Made by a program: the position numbers and the translations under genes
Shown here: positions 56,037 to 64,000 of the stretch, piece by piece
Position numbering within the stretch: position 1 is the stretch's first letter
Layout of the letters: the number at the start of each line of letters is the position of its first letter
Notes under the pieces: generated by a model
What the model saw: the letters and a program-made list of their open reading frames with translations, nothing else
What the model was told of the DNA's origin: nothing
The model's database searches: none
Source: Brachycybe producta
Taxonomy: Eukaryota > Arthropoda > Diplopoda > Playtdesmida > Andrognathidae
Direction: 5' to 3'
Assembly: GCA_036925085.1 (NCBI GenBank)
Contig: JAUPFP010000029.1
Coordinates: forward strand, 1,116,001 to 1,180,000
Length of the DNA: 64,000 nt

Positions 56037-56097
56037 TTGAAACTAGTTTTAACTAAAAGAATAAACTATTTTTCTCTCCTAGTAAAACTAGTTTCAA
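56037..56097. repeat. Perfect inverted repeat TTGAAACTAGTTTTA
   Basis: 15-bp arms at 56037-56051 and 56083-56097 with a 31-nt loop. The arm contains the same GAAACTAG word as the CTAGTTT fold-back family. Confidence 0.6.
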
Positions 56098-56326
56098 GTA
56101 TTTGATTGAAAACTCTTAAGGATATATATTTTAATTAATAATGTAAAATTTAAAAGGGGGTAACTGAATGTGTATGTATATATGAGATTGATGTGACACT
56201 AAAATGTGAAGTTTGTCTCTTAATTCGTTTTGAAAATTCATGATTTGTTTTTCAATTTTGTGTTTTGAAAATTAATTTCTCTGTAGGTCTACTCCATATG
56301 TTTGTGACTGAAATTTTAATTAGACT

Positions 56327-56372
<46 letters not shown>

Positions 56373-56602
56373 CATTTATATACTATTGCAATTTGTCAGC
56401 TTTTCTCTTTTCAGAAACATAATGGAAAAAAACCTCCTTGTACATGTATATCTGGCTATAGAATAATATTAACAATTGTCCCCAGTGAGTTTGACATTGA
56501 AATGAGATGCAAATGTGTGTGTTGTTTTTCAAGTATTTTTTTTATTTACAATTGTTAAGCCTACATAATGTACATATATGATGATGATGATGAGCAAGTA
56601 GC

Positions 56603-56606
<4 letters not shown>

Positions 56607-56700
<94 letters not shown>
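56607..56700. repeat. (TA)n microsatellite
   Basis: About 46 TA units. Confidence 0.9.
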
Positions 56701-56701
<1 letters not shown>

Positions 56702-57058
56702 TTTGTTGGATTTTCACACTTTAAGTCTCTTTGAGAAATCTTTTCCATTCGATGGAAATGTCTTTTGTGTTACATATACGCTCATAATATATATAGTTTC
56801 GTTATTTCTGATGAAAACAGTTTCTTTAAAAAAAAGAATGCCCTTTTTTTTGTATGAATTCTTCATTTTTTCTTATTGGAATTTCAATGAAGCGAAATTG
56901 CAAATTATCACAATGTGTTTTTGATGTGACTTTTGAGATTCCAATTTCCTGCGGTTCAACAACTTTATTGATTACCGTAAGATTACACAACAACAGAAAT
57001 ATAATGTATGTATATCTATGGTAAAATACGTTTACAATGTAATCTACAATGTAATCTT

Positions 57059-57629
57059 GGGGCGACTGAATAAGCGCCAAATTGAACAAACGCCAAACTG
57101 AATAAGCGCCAAATTGAACAAACGCCAAACTGAATAACCGCCAAATTTTTGGCTTTTATTCAGTTTGGCGTTTCTTCCATTTGGCGCTTATTCAGTTTGG
57201 CGTTTGTTCCATTTGGCGCTTATTCAGTTTGGCGTTTGTTCCATTTGGCGTTTATTCAGTTTGGCGGTTATTCAGGTTTTTTGTAAATTGTGATGGTCCA
57301 AATATTGTGAGTTTTTATAGACGTCAGACTGTGCAGATTTACAGCTAACCTAACCTAACCTAACCAATCCTAACCTAACCTAACATAACCTAACCTAACC
57401 AATCCTAACCTAACCATGTGTTTATCACATTTTGGCGGTTATTCAGCTTGGCGCTTGTTCAGTTTGGCGTTTGTTCCATTTGGCGCTTATTCAGTTTGGC
57501 GTTTGTTCCATTTGGCTTTTATTCAGTTTGGCGTTTGTTCCATTTGGCGTTTATTCAGTTTGGCGTTTATTCAGTTTGGCGTTTGTTCAATTTGGCGCTT
57601 GTTCAATTTGGCGCTTGATCAGCGCCACC
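57059..57629. mobile_element. Non-autonomous hAT-like fold-back element, copy 2 (571 bp)
   Basis: Flanked by perfect 8-bp duplications GTAATCTT (57051-57058 and 57630-57637). The ends GGGGCGACTGAATAAGCGCC and GGCGCTTGATCAGCGCCACC agree with copy 1, as do the repeat arrays, the central spacer and the CCTAA block. The two copies differ in the number of 16-nt units, so the arrays change length while the ends and centre are conserved. Confidence 0.88.
57343..57415. repeat. Interstitial CCTAA (TTAGG) telomere-like block
   Basis: About fourteen CCTAA-type units with CAATCC interruptions, at the same place in the element as in copy 1. Confidence 0.85.
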
Positions 57630-58134
57630 GTAATCTTACGTGTTATGTTTATGTTTTTATTTCTGGTTTCATTTGAACGAACCATTCGTGACCCATTATT
57701 GGCGGAGGGTCGTTCATGACGAAATTGCCGAATTTATGGATATCTACAATATAATTGTAAATATTCATAATTAAATCATGTACATGTATATCTATCTCTA
57801 TATTTAAATTGCAGATGTAAGTATTAGAATTATGGATATCCATATTTGGGACATTTTCATATGATTCGTTCTCTATAGTGGTTCGACCACAAGTGCTGAA
57901 AAGATATTTGTATTGGCTTTTTAAAATAAGGAATGTTTCGTCTTTAGATAGAAGTGACTGGAAGAAAACGAATTGTTCGAGATATTTCAATATTTCATAT
58001 ACGAGAGATGTATGGGTTGACATTTCTGTCATATTTGAGCTTTCTATTATTATACATGTAGTCTTTTTTTTGCAAACAATTTCTCTTTTTTTCTTTCAAT
58101 TTTATAACTGTATATGAGGAAGAAGAAATGGTTT

Positions 58135-58137
<3 letters not shown>

Positions 58138-58186
<49 letters not shown>
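58138..58186. repeat. (TA)n microsatellite
   Basis: About 23 TA units. Confidence 0.9.
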
Positions 58187-58188
<2 letters not shown>

Positions 58189-58813
58189 GAATTTATGATG
58201 TGCTCGAAATAGTTCCAATAAGGTTTGCAATCTCATACAACTAAAACTTTCAACAAATAGACTTTCCGATCAGGTAGTCAGGGCTTGTTGTAAAGAGAGC
58301 ATATTATTATATCAAAATTGGTTTTCTAGACCAATACAAACACTTAATGGATCCATGCAACATGTTTTAATCACTCAACCAAAATTTGATTCAACTTATA
58401 ATATAAATTTGAACTAAAATGCAGATTCAAGTGTATTGATTTATTCAAAAAAAAAAAAAAAGATTATTCACCAAGTATAATGATGATAATAATGCAACAT
58501 GTATTATTAAAATGAAATATAGTTGTTGGTCACAAATGTTAGATAATAGAAGAAGAAGAAAGATCGGATGAACGTTATTATTATTATTGCTCACATTTCC
58601 TATAGTAGGTTATGTATAGAAGAAGAACCAAAGTTAAATTACATCCGTTCAAATTAAGTCTCTTTTTCTGATATGGTCTCAAAAGTTATAATGTCACATC
58701 ATTCGTTGAAAAAGAGAGAGACAGAACAAGTGGTTTTTAATTATGTTTCTCCACATATACATATATAGAATAATTGAGAGTTAAGTTGTTTTGTAATAAA
58801 GAAACTCCCTCTC

Positions 58814-58911
58814 TCAAAAGTTAGATTTGTCGGTGGTAGAAGTGAAGAGACGCGCCATTGGTCGATAATCATCTCCTTTGTCTGTGGTGGTCGTGGTGTT
58901 GTAAGGAATTT
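58814..58911 (-). CDS. Gene C exon 5: end of C-tail
   Basis: After acceptor catttcag, G-AA completes a Glu codon and the frame reads EIPYNTTTTTDKGDDYRPMA, then RLFTSTTDKSNF and TGA. It is too short to be found by length alone. The good acceptor, matching phase and polar Thr-rich content support it; conservation is not testable here. Confidence 0.7.
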
Positions 58912-61781
58912 CTGAAATGAAAAATATGAAATAATTTATTTAAAGAAGCAAAAAAATATATTCTCCTCCTCCTATCATTTTTCCTATAGTCATTTTGGTA
59001 TTACAATGTGTAAAAGCTATTGCATTAATTTAAAATATGTAGAATTGCATGCTTCAGTCTATTAATTTGACTTAAATGAGTGAATATATGTAAAAAAAAA
59101 TCGATTTATTTCATTTAAATGTGGTCCCCGTTTTGAATGAATTTGCATGAATTTAAAGAAGAAGAAAATGCCTCGAACTAAAAATGGAGAATAAAAAACA
59201 TACTTTTATATAATTTAAAATTAAGCAACGTTTCCAGTTACAAATTCCACAAACACTTTTGGGTATTCTGTGTTTAGTAAACAATTTTATTGAAACTAGA
59301 ATGGCTAATTTAAAAGGTAATGTTTATAAAGTCTTGGTGCAGTTTCAATTTTAATAACTTCACTTCTATATAAGATAGAAGAAACAATCTGCAAAATGCA
59401 ATTGAAAGAGAATTTATTCAAGATTTACCTTATTTAATTCTAGAAATGTTAATTTTCGACGATCGTTTCGACTCAGTGAGGTTTTTGTGTCCCTTTCAGT
59501 TACATTTTACATAATGTTATATAGAAGTGAAGTTATTAAAAATTGAACCTGCGCAAAGATATTATTTACACCCTGTATATAAAGCTAACCCATTCTTTGA
59601 ATTTTTTAAACTTAATGAAAATTTCTGAAAATGGCTGACAAAAATGAAACTAAGAAACTAGGAGAAAAAAATTTAATTACGTACAGTACAGTCAGTATAT
59701 CACATATGTGTACCAATGACGTATAGCTTACCTGTGCGAAATGTGCTCTGTCTAGAGAAATAAAAACTGCTGTCATTTCCGGAAACATCTCTTCCGAAGG
59801 CGGATCTTCTCTTGCGTTTCCGACATCCAAACACGGTGAGAAATCCTTGTCGGAACTTCTTGTGCATGAAACAATAGGTGATTGGATTGCAACATGAGGA
59901 GACATAAGCTAAAAGATGTACTAGTGAAATGGCCCAGTAACCGAGCCCATTGTAAACTGCTTTTGGATCGAACAAGGACAGAGTATTGATCACGTACAGT
60001 GGAGTCCAACACACGAAAAATTCCAGGACCACCACGAATAACATTCGAATGACCCGCCTCTTTGCAGCCAAACTTTTGTCCAAATTAGTTCGACGAATAA
60101 TTCGTCGGAACGGTTTCGTCGAACCCGAACTCGTTGTTGTTGTTGGCATTAATCTATCACTGGACTTACAATTAACATTGTCTTTAGTCGTTTCCAATTG
60201 CCGGCAATTGGCCGACACCTTTGTTGATGTTGTCCATTTTTTATTACACTCTCCATTACTACAATTGTTCTGTTTGAGTTTAGTTTCAATGTCGTTGTTG
60301 GTGGCCGTCGTCGTTGGTCGCCGATTGTCTTTTGTCAGAGCTGTCAGTTTTATTTCTGAAATGACACATAGATACAAACACACATAAGAGTATGAAATAT
60401 ACAAATGACATTTCAGGCATTTGAAACATGAAAATAGCCTGTAGACTCATACATATTGCACAAACATGCCTCATGCAGCAGATAGATAGATTGATGTATA
60501 TTTATGCATATAAAAATGCGTGTAACCGATATAAGACAGTCTGACAATTATAATATGTATAGGTGCGATGATATATTGAAGAGACAGAATGAAAAGGGAG
60601 GAGGAGGAGGAGGATTGCTTCTCAATTCCATTTACCGACGGTAGTTTCATTCTATCCTAGTCAAACTATTTCTCCATTCTTTATAAAGAAGAAGAGTAAA
60701 TTATATATATACAGTATGTATGTATGTATAGTATATACTATAGTATATAGGAGTAACATCATGCATTGCACGCATTTGAACAAGGAGACACACGAGACAC
60801 TTTAACTTGATGGTGTATTTCGTTTCCAGTCACGATCCGAAGACAGACACGAACTTTTATACGAACAAATTTTCTTCTTCTTCTTCTTTTGCAATTTGGT
60901 TTTTGAAATTGAATCCAATTTATTTTGTGTCTTAAAATGGTCTCGAAAACGCTACATACACACTATGTTTGGGTCTTAACGCTTTTTAAAAGCCAGCCAC
61001 CACATGCTATATTGCATTGATAAATATGTATTTCAAGTACACAGTTAGCTTATTAACCTAATTGAAAGTATGTTCATATTGATATATTTTATATAAATAA
61101 ATACCATTGTTTTTGTCTTCCATTTCTTGTTGCATTCCTTGGTAGAGCGTCTTTGAGATGAGATAATAGGCAAGGATCATAATCACTAAAGGAATCACTA
61201 AAAGAATGAAATCCAGGAAAATGGTGAAAACTTTCTCTCGAATCAAACTTGGCCAAACTTCTCTGCATTTATGTTTTCCTAGAGATACAACAGATGTTGA
61301 AAAAAAAAAAGAAACATAATAGTGAAATTTACAAGTATTTTTAATTAATGACATGTTGTTATAGAATGGAACTTTGAATTTTGCCGTTAGTTTTAAACAT
61401 TTTATATATGTGGAATAATTATAGTAGTATGTAAGGTCGTATTCTAAGTCAAAAGGTCTTCACTAGCTTTTTAACTTAAAAAAAAAATAATTAAGAATAC
61501 GACCCAGAGTGAAATGTTCGAATGATGTTTCTACAAATTTTGCATATTTTTAAGGCTGGGTAGTTGAGGTACGTACATACCTGTGTTTTTAATTGGCAAC
61601 AGTTGGCTCATGAAAGCAATGGGAAGCATCCATAGAAAAGAGATAAACCAGATGGCGACAATCATCTTATAAATGTGCGACAAAGTTTGCCATCGACGTG
61701 ACCTCAACGGTTGACAAATGGCAAAGTAACGTTCTAATGAAATGGTCACCAATGTCCACACTCCGACGGACACAGACACAG
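58814..61781 (-). CDS. CCK/sulfakinin receptor-like GPCR, gene C (5' exon outside window)
   Basis: Exons 61781-61581, 61278-61105, 60355-59732 and 58911-58814 join in phase 1 and read from TM3 to the stop. By analogy with genes A and B, the TM1-TM2 exon should lie upstream of position 64000. Hallmarks: [77 protein letters not shown] and [20 protein letters not shown]. Unlike genes A and B, the C-terminal tail is split by an extra phase-1 intron. ICL3 is about 110 residues, polar and Thr/Asn-rich. No lesion is seen. It is closer to gene A than to gene B in TM3, TM6 and TM7. Peptide ligand and coupling are inferred from the family. Confidence 0.9.
58912..59731 (-). other. Gene C intron 4
   Basis: Noncoding, AT-rich; an intron with no counterpart seen in genes A and B. 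If the splice is not used, the exon 4 frame would read on briefly (KLYVIGTHM) to a stop, giving a slightly different tail. Confidence 0.6.
59732..60355 (-). CDS. Gene C exon 4: ICL3, TM6, TM7, first part of tail
   Basis: Acceptor catttcag, donor ACAG|gtaagc. Encodes a polar ICL3, RRIIRRTNLDKSLAAKRRVI, TM6 with [34 protein letters not shown] and a basic juxtamembrane stretch CRKRKRRS. The Tyr of VYNGLGY is the position mutated to stop in gene A. Confidence 0.92.
60356..61104 (-). other. Gene C intron 3
   Basis: Noncoding, with a GGA microsatellite near 60598. No other feature. Confidence 0.7.
61105..61278 (-). CDS. Gene C exon 3: ECL2, TM5
   Basis: 174 nt, phase 1 at both ends. Reads GKHKCREVWPSLIREKVFTI and FLDFILLVIPLVIMILAYYL, then ISKTLYQGMQQEMEDKNN before donor g|gtattt. 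LYQG after TM5 is also found in vertebrate CCK receptors. Confidence 0.92.
61581..61781 (-). CDS. Gene C exon 2: TM3, ICL2, TM4
   Basis: 201 nt, acceptor cgacag, donor cag|gtatgt. Reads [60 protein letters not shown]. It aligns with gene A exon 2 and shows which 8 bases are missing there. Intron 2 (61279-61580) is short and noncoding. Confidence 0.92.
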
Positions 61782-64000
61782 CTGTCGAAACAAACGAGAC
61801 ATTTTTGAAACAAAAAATACAGAACTTGGGGTATGTTTTGACAGAAAATTAATTCGATCATTTGAGGTGAAATGTTGTACAATATAAGGTTGAAATTCTT
61901 AATTAATGGCAAATCAAAAAGTCAGTCATGCGACATATTGATTAAAAGTGCAAAGGGGAACAACAACAACGACAAAAAAAAGAGCGTGAGAAAGAGAAAT
62001 AATAAAAATGTGTTATTTGGTCAGTCAATAGTAGAAAAGTAGGTTTATTTAGTGACATAATAATAAAAATTCAGGAATGAGAAATTCTCTTCTCTTTTAT
62101 TGTCAGTTGAATTGCAAATGAATTAAATGTGGCACGAATTTATTTAGAAAAAGAGGTGTTTAAATATAGAGATGTATATCGAGTCAATCCACTGAAGTGT
62201 ACTGGAATGAGAGTCTCTCTCTATTAGAAATGCTTCAAATGTGTTGTGTTACGTACGGCTTAGGAGAATTTTCTGGGGGTGGTGGTGGTTAGTAAGAATA
62301 ATAATAAACATATTGCAACATGGCATTATATTTGTATAATAATATTACTGCATCTGTTTTCTGAATATAGGAAGGAAAGTTAGTTTTAGTTTGTCGATAT
62401 ATATTATATGGCTGTACTTCCTATTTTTCCTGTTGCAGTTTTGTCCGTGTTTTTGTATCTTTCCTGTGTTTTGCATAGTTTAAGTCCCATGAGGTTTCAA
62501 ACACAAATCGTTATTGTTTCGAGTGTACAAGTTTGCATACAAATTATCTCCAAATTAGCATATTGTAAAGGCGAAATATATACGTTTTAAAGGAAATACT
62601 CTGAAATCACTAAAGTCTACTGTTAACTAAATTAAGTTAGGCATTAGTTTAGTGTGTTTTACCTAATTCATGACAAGAAAATAGGTTTGACTTGAGGAGA
62701 AAATGATTAGTTTTTAACTAGTTATAGTTCTCTTTAGTTAAAAGTAGCTTTTTTTTTAATAAACTGATTTCTTATTTACAGTAATGTGTGGTGGTTTATC
62801 GGTTAAATGTTTATATTTTTGATACAGATTAATTAAATTTTATTTAAATTAATTCACTTCTGTGTTTAATTATTAGGAAATAAAGTCTTGTTCATACATA
62901 CACATTTAAATGTATTTAAGTATATTCAACATATTAATTTACATGAACCAAAATAAAAATTGACTTTATTATTAATATTTTAAATTGATATATTAAATAA
63001 ATATTTTGAGATTATTAACTGAATAAATTGAATTCGATATATTGTTTGTTTGTTTGTCCTTCACAGGGCTCTGTAGAACACGTTTATTATTTAAATGCAT
63101 TTAAATTATCAGCTGTGTGTGCTAGGTATTAAACACACTTAGTTCTAAATGAGTTACCACAACTCATTTAATGTTGTGTGTACTCTGCATTATATATCTG
63201 AATGCATTTATAAAACGTAATACGATGATGGAATACGTAGTAAATTTATACGGTTTGTGTTTGTTGAATAAATATGTAGTTGGTCAGTTGGCAACCGATG
63301 AAAAGAAGAAGAAGTGTTTTTAGTAATTTCTTAAACTGGTTCATTTCTTATGTTGTCTTACATTAAATGTGTGTGTGTGCACTCAATTGTTACCAATAAC
63401 GAAGATTGAACTATATATTTATGAGAGAGAGAGAGAGAACCATGAAAGCGAATCCCACTTGCAATTAATAAGGTGAAATTCCTGAGGGGGCAACTGTATA
63501 GGGGGGGGGGGGGAAGGTGATCCTTTAGCCTCTCCCTCAACCAATACAATGAATGATGATTTACTTAGTTTGGTCAGACACGTATTCAATCATACCAGTC
63601 TAGAAATAATATAATGTTAAACGTTTATTTATTGACCAGTACTGAAAGGCCTTATATTATTAGACAATATAAGAAGAAGAAAAACCTTCTTTGAACTATT
63701 TTTTAATATCATTATTTCTTACTATATATTAATCTTAATTTTGATATCAGTAATCTTTTCAAAGTTTTCTTATGTTGTTTTACTTCGACTCTTAATTGAA
63801 AATTTGTGTTCATGTTTATTTCGATATGTGATTTGTGTCTTTCTCTATAGAAATAATCTATTTTGATATTCGGTTGTTGTTGTTTGAAGTTGGTATTTTT
63901 GCTATTTTACCTCAAGAGATAAATACTCCAATTTTCAATTGAGAATGACAAAAAAAATGGCATTATTTATTCTAAGGAGACTTTTTTTTTCAGATAATGT
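61782..64000 (-). other. Gene C intron 1, 3' part
   Basis: AT-rich noncoding sequence. I searched it for the TM1-TM2 exon ([12 protein letters not shown], CKxIPYLQ) and did not find it. Introns 1 of A and B are 15-18 kb, so absence within 2.2 kb is expected. Confidence 0.65.

Larger units (their letters stand above)
44963..58813. other. Spacer between genes B and C
   Basis: 14 kb with no supportable gene. It contains the 5' flank of gene B, MITE copies, GTA and TA microsatellites, homopolymer G and C runs and the second hAT-like element. Small frames with Met starts show no family signature and are judged random. Confidence 0.7.

Overview
The window is animal nuclear DNA: AT-rich, full of (TA)n, (CT)n and homopolymer tracts, with large introns, GT-AG exon borders and many small fold-back transposons. 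Two interspersed elements carry blocks of CCTAA/TTAGG repeat, the arthropod-type telomere motif, and the genes are cholecystokinin/sulfakinin-type receptors. An arthropod is therefore the best guess, but no species can be named.

Genes. Three paralogous class A GPCR genes of the CCK/gastrin/sulfakinin receptor family lie in the window. All share the same phase-1 intron positions. Gene A (+ strand, 2467-21590) has four recognisable exons. It also has a one-codon loss in TM2, an 8-nt deletion with frameshift in the TM3-TM4 exon and an in-frame stop before TM7, so it reads as a young pseudogene. Gene B (- strand, 44962-24543) is complete: four exons, 424 aa, with an 18-kb first intron. Gene C (- strand, exons 2-5 at 61781-58814) is intact as far as it goes; its TM1-TM2 exon must lie beyond position 64000. 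A and B are tail to tail, and B and C are in tandem.

Mobile DNA. Intron 1 of gene A holds a complete 11.5-kb Ty3/gypsy LTR retrotransposon (4357-15821, antisense to the gene). Its two 848-bp LTRs differ at only two adjacent bases and it is flanked by CAAT target-site duplications. It encodes Gag, a -1 frameshifted PR-RT-RH-IN Pol, and a roughly 1,000-codon third ORF of unknown function. The gag-pol junction has a UUUAAAC slippery site followed by a well-formed H-type pseudoknot. Between ORF3 and the 3' LTR lies an array of 13 different small inverted repeats. Two copies of a non-autonomous element (30450-31094 and 57059-57629) have perfect 8-bp target duplications, arrays of 16-nt repeats and an internal telomere-like block. 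At least five further families of short fold-back elements are scattered through introns and spacers; one has a TGACGTCA (CRE-type) palindrome in each terminal repeat.

Layout: 1-2466 spacer; 2467-21590 gene A, containing the gypsy element; 21591-24542 spacer; 24543-44962 gene B; 44963-58813 spacer; 58814-64000 3' part of gene C. The receptors would act at the plasma membrane in neuropeptide signalling. Apart from the retrotransposon, no other protein-coding gene could be supported.
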